DNA of 64,000 bases from Myxococcus qinghaiensis (lineage in GTDB: Bacteria > Myxococcota > Myxococcia > Myxococcales > Myxococcaceae), in the NCBI RefSeq assembly GCF_024198215.1, contig NZ_JAKCFA010000029.1:62001-126000 (forward strand), given 5' to 3'. Every line of letters begins with the position of its first letter. Position 1 is the stretch's first letter. This document shows positions 15,626 through 24,355 of this stretch, piece by piece. The translations under genes and the position numbers were made by a program. Below the pieces are notes generated by a model. It made no database searches. It saw nothing but the letters and a program-made list of their open reading frames with translations, and had not been told where the DNA came from.

Positions 15626-16645
15626 TCACGCTCCGGCGGGCCGCACCTGCTCGACGCGCACCTCGTTCACCAGGGGCTCGCCATGCTCGAAGGCCCGGAC
15701 GCTCGCCAGCGTGGTGCGGGCGATGCTCACCAGCGCCTCGCGGGTGAGGAAGGCCTGGTGCGAGGTGACGAGCACGTTGGGAAACGTGAGCAGGCGCGCC
15801 AGCACATCGTCCTGGAGCACCTGTCCGGAGAGGTCCTGGAAGAAGATGCCCTCCTCTTCCTCGTACACGTCCAGGCCCGCCGCGCCGATGTGGCCGGATT
15901 TGAGCGCGTCGATGAGCGCGCGGCTGTCGATGAGCGCGCCCCGGCCCGTGTTGATGAGCATCACGCCGCGCTTCATCCGCGTCAGCGCCTTCGCGTCCAC
16001 CATGTGTCGTGTGCCCGGGGTGAGCGGCACGTGGAGCGAGATGATGTCCGAGGCCGAGTACAGCGCGTCCAGCGACACGTAGCGCGCGCCGACTTCCCGG
16101 GCGAACGCCTGGTCGGGCGCGGCGTCGAAGCAGACGATGTCGCAGCCGAAGCCCTTGAAGATGCGCGCTGCCACCCGGCCGATGCGGCCCGTGCCCACCA
16201 CGCCCACCGTCTTGCCCGCCATGTCGAAGCCCACCAGCCCATCCAGCGAGAAGTTCCAGTCGCGCACGCGCGCGAAGGCACGGGGGATGTGGCGGTTGAG
16301 GGAGAGCACCAGCGTCACGGCATGCTCGGCCACCGCGTGCGGCGAGTACTCCGGCACGCGCGTCACCCGCACGTCCAGGCGCCGCGCGGCTTCCAGGTCG
16401 ATGTGGTTGTAGCCCGCGGAGCGCGTGGCCACGAGCCGCACGCCCCCGGCGCGCAGAACCTCCAGCGTGGGCGCATCCAGGCGATCGTTGACGAACGAGC
16501 ACACCGCATGAAAGCCCTCCGCCAGCCGCGCCGTCTGAAGCGTCAGCCGAGGCTCCAGGAACGTCAGCGCATGGCCGAACTCCGCGTTGGCATCCTCCAG
16601 CGCGCTCCGGTCATACCGATGGGTGTCGAAGACGGCCAGCCGCAT
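15626..16645 (-). CDS. ldhA: D-lactate dehydrogenase (2-hydroxyacid dehydrogenase family)
   Basis: 339 residues, usual length. Rossmann motif VVGTGRIGRVAA near 150, with the catalytic triad Arg in NTGRGALID, Glu in GLDVYEEEEG and His in TSHQAFLT. The long acidic YEEEEGIFFQDLSG insertion is typical of fermentative D-LDH (LdhA) rather than glycerate dehydrogenases. It reduces pyruvate to D-lactate with NADH in the cytoplasm. GGGAGAG precedes ATG 16645. It precedes the universal stress protein gene, a pairing that fits oxygen limitation. Confidence 0.93.
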   Translation of the reverse strand: MRLAVFDTHRYDRSALEDANAEFGHALTFLEPRLTLQTARLAEGFHAVCSFVNDRLDAPTLEVLRAGGVRLVATRSAGYNHIDLEAARRLDVRVTRVPEYSPHAVAEHAVTLVLSLNRHIPRAFARVRDWNFSLDGLVGFDMAGKTVGVVGTGRIGRVAARIFKGFGCDIVCFDAAPDQAFAREVGARYVSLDALYSASDIISLHVPLTPGTRHMVDAKALTRMKRGVMLINTGRGALIDSRALIDALKSGHIGAAGLDVYEEEEGIFFQDLSGQVLQDDVLARLLTFPNVLVTSHQAFLTREALVSIARTTLASVRAFEHGEPLVNEVRVEQVRPAGA

Positions 16646-16902
16646 GCCTGCTCTCCCGCCGACGGGCCGTGTGCCCGCCGCGTCCGGTCAGTTGCCACTG
16701 CATCGTCCGCGCCACGCACGGGCGCGGAGGAGCGAGGTAGAGGACCGTGCAAAAGCTGCACACGTAGAGGAGTGGACGCAAAAAACCACGCGCGCTCCGG
16801 GGGCTGGCGACCAGGCAGGGCCGCCGTTAGAAGCACGGCGCGCGAGCCGCGTCCGGAGCCGACACGGCCTACCTTTTCGGAACGAGGCTCCGAGGAGGCG
16901 TC

Positions 16903-17355
16903 ATGTTCCGCTGTGCTGCCTGTGGTGCGTTCAACCGCGTACGAGAGCCCCGCCCTACCGGGGCACCGGAGTGTGGCCGCTGCCACAAGGCCCTGGATTT
17001 GTCGGGCGCGCCACAGGAGGTGGACGGCGAGGCGCTGGACCGCGCGGTGCTTGGCTCTCCGGTGCCCGTCCTCCTCGACTTGTGGGCGCCGTGGTGCGCG
17101 CCCTGTCGCGTGGCGGGTCCCATCCTGGATGAGGTGGGCCGCGCGCAGGCGGGCCGGCTGCTGGTGCTCAAGCTGAACACGGAGCAGCACCCACGTCCCG
17201 CGAGCAGCCTGGGCGTGCAAGGCATTCCTACGTTCATCGTCTTCTCCGGCGGGCGCGAGGTGGCGCGGCGCAGCGGCGTGCTGCCCAGGCCGGAGCTGGA
17301 GCGGTGGGTGTCGAGCGCGACGGCGGGCCCACCCGGAGCAGGCGCCACGGCCTGA
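16903..17355 (+). CDS. trxC: Thioredoxin 2 (zinc-ribbon thioredoxin)
   Basis: 150 residues. An N-terminal zinc ribbon (CAAC and CGRC, residues 4-28) is joined to a thioredoxin domain with active site WAPWCAPCR, where canonical WCGPC has Ala for Gly, and the cis-proline in GIPTF. The ribbon plus thioredoxin layout defines TrxC, a cytoplasmic disulfide reductase induced by oxidative stress in other bacteria. Gly to Ala in the active site is a variant also found in some TrxC relatives and should shift redox properties slightly. GAGGAGG lies before ATG 16903. pncB follows after 48 bases, so a two-gene operon is likely. Confidence 0.92.
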   Translation: MFRCAACGAFNRVREPRPTGAPECGRCHKALDLSGAPQEVDGEALDRAVLGSPVPVLLDLWAPWCAPCRVAGPILDEVGRAQAGRLLVLKLNTEQHPRPASSLGVQGIPTFIVFSGGREVARRSGVLPRPELERWVSSATAGPPGAGATA

Positions 17356-17403
17356 GTCCCGCAAGCACGGCGCGCTCGCGTCGCGCCTGGAAGGAGGCCA
17401 GCC

Positions 17404-18744
17404 ATGGAGCCCGAGGCCGCGCTGCTGACGGACCTCTACCAGCTCACGATGACGGAGGCGTATCTCGCCGAGGGCCAGTGGGACGAGGCGGTCTTCAGCC
17501 TCTTCGCCCGCGGGCTTCCGTCCAGGCGCAACTACCTGCTGGCGGCGGGCCTGGAGAGCGTGCTCGACACGTTGGAGCAGCTGCGCTTCCGCCCGGAAGA
17601 CCTGGAGTGGCTGGCCTCACAGGGACGGTTCTCGGACCGGCTGCTCGGGTGGCTGGAGCGCTTCAAGTTCAGTGGCGACGTGGACGCGATGCCGGAGGGA
17701 ACTCCGGTCTTCGGTCAGGAGCCCTTGCTGGAGGTGCGCGCGCCGCTGCCCGAGGCGCAGCTGGTGGAGACGTACCTGCTCAACCAGGTGCACCTCCAGA
17801 CGCTCGCGGCGTCCAAGGCCTCGCGCGTGGTGACAGCGGCGGCGGGGCGGCCGGTGATGGAGTTCGGCCTGCGGCGCATCCATGGCACGGACGCGGGGCT
17901 GAAGGTCGCTCGCGCGTCGTATCTGGCCGGCGTGGAGTCCACCTCCAACGTGCTCGCGGGAAGGCTGTATGGGATTCCGCTGTCGGGCACCATGGCGCAC
18001 AGCTACGTGCAGTCGCACGACGATGAGCTGGAGGCGTTCCGCGCCTTCACCCGCGTCTACCCCGACGCGACGCTGCTGGTGGACACCTACGACACGCTGC
18101 GCGGCGTGCAGCACGTGATTCGACTGGCGCGCGAGCTGGGTGAGGACTTCCGCGTGCGAGCGCTGCGGCTGGACTCGGGGGACTTGCTGGCGCTGTCGCT
18201 GGCGGCGCGCGAGCTGTTGGACGAGGCGGGCCTGGAGCGTGTGCGACTGATTGGGAGCGGCGGGCTGGACGAGGACTCGGTGGCGAAGCTGCTCGCGCGA
18301 GGCGCGCCGTTGGATGGCTTCGGCGTGGGCACTGCGATGGGGGTGTCCGCGGACGCGCCCTCGCTGGACATGGCCTACAAGCTGGTGGAGTACGCGGGCA
18401 AGGGCCGCATGAAGCTGTCCGCGGGCAAGGCGCTGCTGCCTGGCGCCAAGCAGGTGTATCGCCAGGACGAGGACGGCGTGGCGCGAAGGGATTTGCTCGT
18501 GCGGCGCGGAGACGTCGCGAGCGGGCGCCCGCTGCTGCGGCCAGTGATGCGCGCGGGCCAGCGCCTGCCCGACGCGTCTCCGTCGCTGGAGGAGGTCCGC
18601 CAGTACTCGCGGCGGGAGCTGGATCGACTCCCCGCGGAGGTACGTGGGCTGGAGCCCGCGAGGCCGCCCTACTCCGTCGTCGTCGGTGACGGGCTCGCGC
18701 GGGCCCGGGCTCACGAAGTCGAGGTCTGGGCGGCCGAGCCCTGA
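17404..18744 (+). CDS. pncB: Nicotinate phosphoribosyltransferase
   Basis: 446 residues. LLTDLYQLTMTEAYL at the N terminus is the family opening; FGLRRIHG and SGTMAHSYV carry the substrate-binding His and flexible loop; LRLDSGDL and IGSGGLDE are the phosphoribosyl-binding strands. It converts nicotinate and PRPP to nicotinate mononucleotide, the first step of NAD salvage by the Preiss-Handler route. AAGGAGG precedes ATG 17404. The last 34 bases overlap the convergent DoxX gene. A nicotinamidase-like cysteine hydrolase and a NUDIX regulator occur at the far end of this window. Confidence 0.95.
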   Translation: MEPEAALLTDLYQLTMTEAYLAEGQWDEAVFSLFARGLPSRRNYLLAAGLESVLDTLEQLRFRPEDLEWLASQGRFSDRLLGWLERFKFSGDVDAMPEGTPVFGQEPLLEVRAPLPEAQLVETYLLNQVHLQTLAASKASRVVTAAAGRPVMEFGLRRIHGTDAGLKVARASYLAGVESTSNVLAGRLYGIPLSGTMAHSYVQSHDDELEAFRAFTRVYPDATLLVDTYDTLRGVQHVIRLARELGEDFRVRALRLDSGDLLALSLAARELLDEAGLERVRLIGSGGLDEDSVAKLLARGAPLDGFGVGTAMGVSADAPSLDMAYKLVEYAGKGRMKLSAGKALLPGAKQVYRQDEDGVARRDLLVRRGDVASGRPLLRPVMRAGQRLPDASPSLEEVRQYSRRELDRLPAEVRGLEPARPPYSVVVGDGLARARAHEVEVWAAEP

Positions 18745-19166
18745 GCGTCGCCCTTGCGCGCCAGGAGGCCATCCACCGCGAACGCGCCACTGCCCAGCAG
18801 GGCCTGGGAGATGAGCGACAGGAGGAGGAACGCGACGTACTCCCAGCCTCCTCCCTCGTTGGTGAACATCCAGCCCTGGGAGGCGTGAGGCTTGAGCGCG
18901 CCGAGCATCACCGGCAGCAGCGCGAGCGCCACCCACCGGACGCGCAGACCCGCGAGCAACGCGAGGCCGCCGAGCAGCTCCATCGCGAACACGGGCCCGG
19001 CCGCCCAGCCAGGGAAGCCATGGGCCTCGAAGAAGCGGGCGGTGCCGTCGAAGGTGAAGATGAACGCCTTGGCCCCCGCGTGCGCGAGGAAGACAGCGCC
19101 CAGCGCCACGCGAAGTACGGTGGCGGCCAGGTCGGAGGAGTGAGGAAGTGAATCATCGCGGCGCAT
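18711..19166 (-). CDS. DoxX family membrane protein
   Basis: 151 residues with four transmembrane helices; RVALGAVFLAHAGAKAF near the start and GLALLAGLRVRWVALALL in the middle are typical of DoxX. Members are small integral membrane proteins, some linked to redox or thiosulfate:quinone metabolism. AGGAG before ATG 19166. A LysR gene lies just upstream on the same strand, with a 13-bp palindrome between them that could control doxX. Confidence 0.88.
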   Translation of the reverse strand: MRRDDSLPHSSDLAATVLRVALGAVFLAHAGAKAFIFTFDGTARFFEAHGFPGWAAGPVFAMELLGGLALLAGLRVRWVALALLPVMLGALKPHASQGWMFTNEGGGWEYVAFLLLSLISQALLGSGAFAVDGLLARKGDAQGSAAQTSTS

Positions 19167-19241
19167 GAAGACGGCTCCTGGGGTTGGAGGAACGCTTCAT
19201 GGAATGCGCGCCAGGGAGGCGCGGCGGAAGGCCAGCCTCCC

Positions 19242-19254
19242 GAACGAATCGTTC
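19242..19254. promoter_or_regulatory. Palindrome GAACGA-A-TCGTTC upstream of doxX
   Basis: Perfect dyad of 6+1+6, 76 bases before the doxX start, immediately downstream (leftward) of a TTGTCC that could serve as a -35 box. Candidate operator, possibly for the neighbouring LysR protein. Confidence 0.45.
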
Positions 19255-19287
19255 TGGAGCGAGGACAATCCGCGTGGGGTGTGCGGC

Positions 19288-20190
19288 TCACTCCCAGCGG
19301 GTGGAGCGGAACTCGGAGGCCAGCGTGTCGAGCAGGGCTCGGACCAGGGGCGGCGGAGAGCGGCCCGCCGCGTGGACGGCGTGGATGCCGACGGGCCTGG
19401 GAGCGAAGCGCTCCAGCACGGTGACAAGGCGACCCGAGCGCAGGTCCTCGTCCACCATGAAGCGGGGCAGCACGGCGAGGCCGATGCCGTGGGCCACGGC
19501 TTCGCGCAGCATCGTCCCATTCGAGACGGACAGCGGGCCCGACACGGGCACGGGGATGCGTCCCTTGGGGCCGCGGAAGCGCCACTCGTCCTCGGCGCGC
19601 AGGTGCTGGTAACGGAGACAGTCGTGGCGCAGCAGGTCCTCGGGATGCTCGGGGGTGCCCCGGCGCTTCAGGTAGGCAGGTGAAGCGCAGACGCACAGCG
19701 CGGTGGTGGCGAGCTTCCGCGCCACGAGACTGGAGTCGCGCAAGCGCGTGATTCGCAGGGCGACATCCACCCGCTCCTCGACGAGGTCGACCAGCTTGTC
19801 ACTCAGCATGACCTCCACCGACGTGCCCGGGTGGGCTGCGAGGAAGCGGGCCAGCGGGGCCGCGAGGTACATCTGCGCGAAGCTGATGGGCGCGTTGATG
19901 CGCAGCGTGCCTCGGCCAGCGTCGGAGGCCCCGCGCGTGGCGGCGCTCGCCTCCTGGAGCAGCCGCGCGCAGTGGGCGTAGACGCCCAGGCCCGCGTCGG
20001 TGACGGAGAGCTTGCGCGTGGTGCGGATGAGCAACCGCTCCCCCACGCGGGCCTCCAGTCGCGAGACACGGGAGCTGACCACGGACTTCGACACACCGAG
20101 CACGGCCGCGGCCTGGGTGAACGAGCGGTGCTCCACCACGCGCGCGAAGCACGCGAGGCCCAGCAGGTCATCGAACAAAGGCTCCGTCAC
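19288..20190 (-). CDS. LysR family transcriptional regulator (CrgA-like)
   Basis: About 300 residues. The winged helix-turn-helix is clear (FARVVEHRSFTQAAAVLGVSKSVVSSRVSRLE), followed by the co-inducer-binding domain with GTLRINAPISFAQ. The GTG at 20190 is chosen because LysR proteins start about ten residues before this helix; upstream starts at 20268 (ATG) and 20274 (GTG) would add 26-28 unrelated residues and lie inside the inverted repeat. The Shine-Dalgarno sequence is poor for all three, so the start is uncertain. Confidence 0.85.
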   Translation of the reverse strand: MTEPLFDDLLGLACFARVVEHRSFTQAAAVLGVSKSVVSSRVSRLEARVGERLLIRTTRKLSVTDAGLGVYAHCARLLQEASAATRGASDAGRGTLRINAPISFAQMYLAAPLARFLAAHPGTSVEVMLSDKLVDLVEERVDVALRITRLRDSSLVARKLATTALCVCASPAYLKRRGTPEHPEDLLRHDCLRYQHLRAEDEWRFRGPKGRIPVPVSGPLSVSNGTMLREAVAHGIGLAVLPRFMVDEDLRSGRLVTVLERFAPRPVGIHAVHAAGRSPPPLVRALLDTLASEFRSTRWE

Positions 20191-20271
20191 CCGACGCAGG
20201 CTGCCATGGGCGCAGGTGTAGGACCAGCGGGCAGAGGAGCGGCTCACGGTCCCACGAGTGGGACTCATGAC

Positions 20272-20287
20272 CACTGTATTTCCAGTG
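20272..20287. promoter_or_regulatory. Inverted repeat CACTG-N6-CAGTG before the LysR gene
   Basis: Five-base arms around TATTTC, in an AT-rich gap between the leftward LysR and rightward Kelch genes; a GTTAC direct repeat lies next to it. A plausible autoregulation site. Confidence 0.4.
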
Positions 20288-20399
20288 TAACACGGTAACT
20301 GTTAAGCCGCGCCGTCACGCGATGTTGACGAGGAGGGACGGGCGGAGCGTCGGTCCCCCTCGGCACAATGCGGACCTCACCCTTCACCACGAGGAACGG

Positions 20400-21512
20400 A
20401 TGACACGAGCAACCACAGCGAAGACGTGGCTTGGCCTGGGACTGTGCGGAGCACTGGCGACGGTGGCCGGAGCTTCCACGGCGGTCGCGGAAGCGCCACG
20501 CGCCGAGGCACGTACGGCCTTCATCTCCCCCTGGTCTCAAGCGGCCTCGATGAGCCAGATTCGCGCGTTCCACACGGCGACGCGGCTGCCGTCGGGCAAG
20601 GTGCTCGTCACGGGCGGCAACGGCTGGGGCTCGGTGACGGCGTCGACGGAGACATATGACGCGGCCACCAACACCTGGAGCGCGGCGGCGACGATGAGCC
20701 AGACGCGGGCGCACCACACGGCGACGTTGCTGGCATCGGGCCAGGTGCTCGTCGTCGGAGGCCAGGGGGCGGGCACGCTGGCGAGCGCGGAGCTGTACGA
20801 CCCCACCACGAACACGTGGACCGCCACGGGCAGCCTGGGCACGGCGCGCAGGGCTCATCAGGCGGTGCTGCTGGCATCGGGCAAGGTGCTGGTGTTCGGC
20901 GGCTTTGGCGCGACGGCGCTGAAGAGCGCGGAGCTGTACAACCCGGTGACGGGGACGTGGACGGCGACAGGCTCCACGTCCGTTGTCTCGGGGAAGGTCA
21001 GCGCCACGCTGCTGCCCTCGGGCAACGTGCTGGTCATCAACGACGACGGCGTCACGGGCGCGGCGGAGGTGTACAACACGAGCACTGGCACGTGGAGCCG
21101 GGTGTCGGACCCGCCGGCCTTCTACGGACACGCGGCGCTGCTGCTGAACCAGGGCGCGGTGCTGGCCACGGGACAGGAGACGGGACAGTACGCGAGCGGC
21201 GCGTGGCTGTTCTGGCCGGAGGACAACGAGTGGGAGTACGTCTCGTATGCCACCGAGGAGCGGCGGCGGCACCACTCGATGACGCTGCTGCCGTCGGGCA
21301 ACGTGCTCGTCGCGCGCGGCACGCGCAACCAGATTGGCGGCACCACGGAGCTGTTCACCCCGGCCACGTGGCAGCTCTCCGTCGTGGGCAATGACACGCC
21401 GACGTATGGACATACGGCCACGCTGCTGACCAACGGCAAGGTGCTCGTCGTCGGTGGCACCAGCCAGGAGGAGCCGGAGATGTACTCGTCCGGCGAGCTG
21501 TTCACCGAGTAG
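20400..21512 (+). CDS. Secreted Kelch-repeat protein
   Basis: 370 residues. The signal peptide (WLGLGLCGALATVAGASTAVAEA) is followed by about six Kelch blades of the form HTATLLASGQVLVVGG, each ending in AELYDPTTNTWT or a variant. This predicts a single beta-propeller exported to the periplasm or surface; kelch propellers in myxobacteria often occur as family-expanded adhesins or sugar-binding modules, but no enzymatic motif (such as galactose oxidase Cu ligands) is seen. GAGG precedes ATG 20400. A strong hairpin follows the stop. Confidence 0.87.
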   Translation: MTRATTAKTWLGLGLCGALATVAGASTAVAEAPRAEARTAFISPWSQAASMSQIRAFHTATRLPSGKVLVTGGNGWGSVTASTETYDAATNTWSAAATMSQTRAHHTATLLASGQVLVVGGQGAGTLASAELYDPTTNTWTATGSLGTARRAHQAVLLASGKVLVFGGFGATALKSAELYNPVTGTWTATGSTSVVSGKVSATLLPSGNVLVINDDGVTGAAEVYNTSTGTWSRVSDPPAFYGHAALLLNQGAVLATGQETGQYASGAWLFWPEDNEWEYVSYATEERRRHHSMTLLPSGNVLVARGTRNQIGGTTELFTPATWQLSVVGNDTPTYGHTATLLTNGKVLVVGGTSQEEPEMYSSGELFTE

Positions 21513-21534
21513 CGAGCGGTTCGTGACTTCCGGC

Positions 21535-21563
21535 CCGCCTGTCTTTCGAGTCGAGACAGGCGG
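21535..21563 (+). terminator. 10-bp hairpin after the Kelch gene
   Basis: CCGCCTGTCT pairs perfectly with AGACAGGCGG across a 9-base loop, 22 bases after the stop codon. Good intrinsic-terminator-like stem, no strong T tract. Confidence 0.6.
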
Positions 21564-21583
21564 CGCCATGGCGCTTGGCGCGT

Positions 21584-21715
21584 CAACTGGCGAGCGCGCG
21601 TAAGTTGACCTCCAACCCGAACCTCAAGCTGAGACGGGTGCTGGAGCGGCGGGGCTTCGTGGTGCGTGAGCCGCCAGGACGCAGCTCCGCCTACCACTTC
21701 ATCGACATGGTGTAG
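21584..21715 (+). pseudogene. C-terminal remnant of an unidentified protein (possible toxin tip)
   Basis: An open frame ending at TAG 21713-21715 encodes about 43 residues including KLTSNPNLKLRRVLERRGF and ending SSAYHFIDMV. The SNPxLxxxLERRGF pattern followed by a short closing strand looks like the tail of a real protein, for example a polymorphic-toxin domain, but there is no start codon with a ribosome binding site and a terminator sits directly upstream. Read as a leftover fragment; identity is a guess. Confidence 0.35.
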
Positions 21716-22042
21716 GCGCAGGCGTTCACTGTGCTCGCCGGGCCCACCGGTCCGGGTCGCGGCATGGTCCGTCCTGCGTCGTGGACGAGAGATGTGCCAA
21801 GGGACCTGTGTGTCCAAGGCCCGCGGCGTGGACGACAGACGCGAAGTCGTAGCGCCCGTGTCCCGGTGGCGACTGGCCAGTGAATTGAATGCCGGGCCTC
21901 CAGGGCTGTAAGCCCTGCTCAAACTCAACAACCTGGCGGACCACCTGTGGTTCCTCACGACACGCGTGAGGCGCTCCGGACCCGCAAGTCCTTTGTCAGA
22001 GCGCCACGCGAGGATTTGGGTGCCCGGTGGGGGAGGCTTCAA
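21716..22042. other. Intergenic stretch before the type VI cargo module
   Basis: About 330 bases with no supported gene. Presumably contains the promoter of the following gene; no clear promoter or repeat was seen. Confidence 0.35.
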
Positions 22043-23311
22043 ATGCTGTTGGTGGATGTCTGGGAAGAGCACCTCGACGAGGCGGTTTTCCGATGGGAGC
22101 AATGGGAGCGAGCGCTCGTGGCTCCGGATGCGACGCTATCGGAGACGGCGGAGCGGGAAGAACGCCTGTTGGGGAATCTGGAAGGACTGGCGGAGCGGGA
22201 AGCACTCGACGCGGTGGTGAGGCCGGCGTTCGACTCGGAGGAAGCGGCTCGCATCTCCGTCGCCACCCACGCGCTGTTGAGCCAGGGTGTCGTGGACGAA
22301 GTGGTGTCGAGACTGCGAGGGGCGGAGGTCGAATCCCGTGCCGCCATGCGCCGCGCGCTGGAGGTCAGCGAAGTCACGAGAGTGAGCACGGCGGTCGAGT
22401 CCCTGCTGAAAACAGGCGACCTGGACCTTCAAGCGCACGTGTTGGAGGTCCTGGCCTTCCGACAGTCCGCGTCACCCGAGGTGCTTGGGCGGTACCTCCT
22501 GCATGACGAGCCGAGGGCGCGAATCGCCGCGCTCGGTGGGGCGAGGCCGCTGCCCGAGGAGCTTGCGCGGAAGGTGTTGCCCGCGCTGCTCGACTCCGCG
22601 CATCCCGGTATCCGGCTGGCGGCCATGGAGGCGGGGCTGACCGCGGGGCTGCGGATGGGATGGGAGGCGTGCATCAAAGAGGCACGGAAGGCGGAGGCCT
22701 CGAGTCCGGAGGCGATGATGTTGCTCGCGCTGGGTGGCGGGGAGGAGGACACGGACTTCCTGGTGGGACTGGCGAAGGAAGACGCGCTTCGTGCCGAGGC
22801 CTTGTGGGCGCTGGGGTTCAGCGGACGGCTCGCGGCGATGGAGGTCTGCGCGAGGCTGCTCCATGTGCCTCGCGTGGCCCGGCTCGCGGGGGAGGCATTC
22901 TCGGCCATGACGGGGCTCGAGTTGGAGGGACCGTACGCCCTGCTCGAAGGAGAAGAGCCCGAGGAGTCCGATGACCCCGAGGCGGAGCTCACGGTGCGCC
23001 CCGAGGATGACCTGCCGTGGCCGAACGTGTCGGCGGTCCGGGGTTGGTGGGAGGAGGCACGGAGCCGCTTCGTGAAGGGACAGCGATATCTGCTGGGGAA
23101 GCCTTTCAGTGGCGCCGTGCTGCTGGAAGCCCTGGAGACGAGCTCGATGAGACGCCGGCACGTGCTGGCGCGAGAGCTGTCCATCCGCACGAAGGGGCAG
23201 CACGTCATCCCCACGCGAGCCTTTACCGCGCGTCAGCGGGAGGCACTCTCTCGGGCCCGAGGAGCGAGGCTGGTGTTGGGAAGCGGCCCGCTTGTCTCCA
23301 CGCTTCGCTGA
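22043..23311 (+). CDS. TIGR02270 family HEAT-repeat protein
   Basis: 422 residues. The opening VWEEHLDEAVFRWEQWERAL and the helical body of HEAT-like repeats (DEPRARIAALGGARPL, HPGIRLAAMEAGL) match the TIGR02270 paralogous family described from Myxococcus xanthus. A conserved WPNVSAVRGWWEEAR block and a GQRYLLGKPF block follow near 340-370. No signal peptide. Its gene leads a module with DUF2169, ketosynthase-like and DUF4150 proteins, an arrangement tied to type VI secretion cargo loading. It is probably an adaptor. ATG 22043 has GAGG six bases upstream. Confidence 0.82.
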   Translation: MLLVDVWEEHLDEAVFRWEQWERALVAPDATLSETAEREERLLGNLEGLAEREALDAVVRPAFDSEEAARISVATHALLSQGVVDEVVSRLRGAEVESRAAMRRALEVSEVTRVSTAVESLLKTGDLDLQAHVLEVLAFRQSASPEVLGRYLLHDEPRARIAALGGARPLPEELARKVLPALLDSAHPGIRLAAMEAGLTAGLRMGWEACIKEARKAEASSPEAMMLLALGGGEEDTDFLVGLAKEDALRAEALWALGFSGRLAAMEVCARLLHVPRVARLAGEAFSAMTGLELEGPYALLEGEEPEESDDPEAELTVRPEDDLPWPNVSAVRGWWEEARSRFVKGQRYLLGKPFSGAVLLEALETSSMRRRHVLARELSIRTKGQHVIPTRAFTARQREALSRARGARLVLGSGPLVSTLR

Positions 23312-23332
23312 GCGCGACGAGGACACGTCACC

Positions 23333-24355
23333 ATGCCCGCTCTCGAGAACCTCACGCCATTCGCGGCCACCGACTTCCTGACCCAGACGAAGGAGGGCGA
23401 GGACGGTCTCGTCATCATCGTGTCTGGCAGCTTCACCCTGTCCAGGCCCGGACGTGCCTCGGCGGCACCACTGGCGTTGAGCGAGGTCCAGACGTCGCCA
23501 CTGAAAACAGATGCGTACTGGGGAGCACCGGAGACCTCGAGTCTTCGCCATGAAGCACCGTCGTCCTATGCGCGGCGAGCGACGGACGTGTTGTTGGACG
23601 GGCGAGCCTGGGCACCACGTGGCCGCAAGGTGACGGGGGCCCAGGTGCGAGTGCGCGTGGGGCCCCTGGAGAAGCGGGCACAGGTCTGGGGCACGCGCGT
23701 CTGGTATCGGGGGTTGGTCGGACTGAGTGCCTCGGACCCGTTGCCGTTCGAGTCACTCCCACTGCGCTACGAGTACAGCTTCGGAGGCACACGCGCGTCG
23801 GGATACGAGCCACGCAACCCGGTAGGGCGCGGCTACTACACGAGCGCGAAGGAGGCGTTGGAGCAACCGCTGCCGTCCATCGAGGCGCCGGAGGCACTGG
23901 TGCGAGGTTGGGCGGACAGGCCGCCGCCGTGTGGCTTCGGACCGGTGGCTCGGCACTGGCAGCCACGGTTGGGTTGGGCGGGGACATATGACGCCGCATG
24001 GGTGGAGCGGCGCGCACCGCTGTGGCCCATGGACTTCGACGAGCGCTTCTTCCAGGTGGCTCCGGAGGGGATGCAGGCCTCGCCTCACTTGCGAGGAGGC
24101 GAGCCCGTGGTGCTGGAGGGAGTGTCTCCAGACGGGCCGCTGGCGTTCCACCTCCCCGAGTACAGGCTCCAGGCGCGCTGCACGTTCGCGGGGAAGCGGG
24201 AGAAGCGGCGCATGACGTTGGACACGGTGCGATTGGAGCCCGAGGAGCACCGGGTGGTGCTCACCTGGCGCGCGATGTTTCCGGCGCACCGGCGATTGGC
24301 GACGCACGAGGTGAGCACGGTGCGACTGCTGGAGCCGTGGGAGGACGTGACATGA
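23333..24355 (+). CDS. DUF2169 domain protein (type VI effector adaptor)
   Basis: 340 residues, full length for the family. Typical segments are the N-terminal LTPFAATDFL, VVSGSF-like strand (IIVSGSFTL), the LPLRYEYSFGG motif near 142-152 followed by NPVGRGYY, and CGFGPVARHWQPRLGWAGTYD near 195-220. DUF2169 proteins act as chaperones/adaptors that load DUF4150 PAAR-like effectors onto the type VI VgrG spike. It lies 21 bases after TIGR02270 and overlaps the next gene by four bases (ATGA), so the genes are co-translated. Confidence 0.9.
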   Translation: MPALENLTPFAATDFLTQTKEGEDGLVIIVSGSFTLSRPGRASAAPLALSEVQTSPLKTDAYWGAPETSSLRHEAPSSYARRATDVLLDGRAWAPRGRKVTGAQVRVRVGPLEKRAQVWGTRVWYRGLVGLSASDPLPFESLPLRYEYSFGGTRASGYEPRNPVGRGYYTSAKEALEQPLPSIEAPEALVRGWADRPPPCGFGPVARHWQPRLGWAGTYDAAWVERRAPLWPMDFDERFFQVAPEGMQASPHLRGGEPVVLEGVSPDGPLAFHLPEYRLQARCTFAGKREKRRMTLDTVRLEPEEHRVVLTWRAMFPAHRRLATHEVSTVRLLEPWEDVT

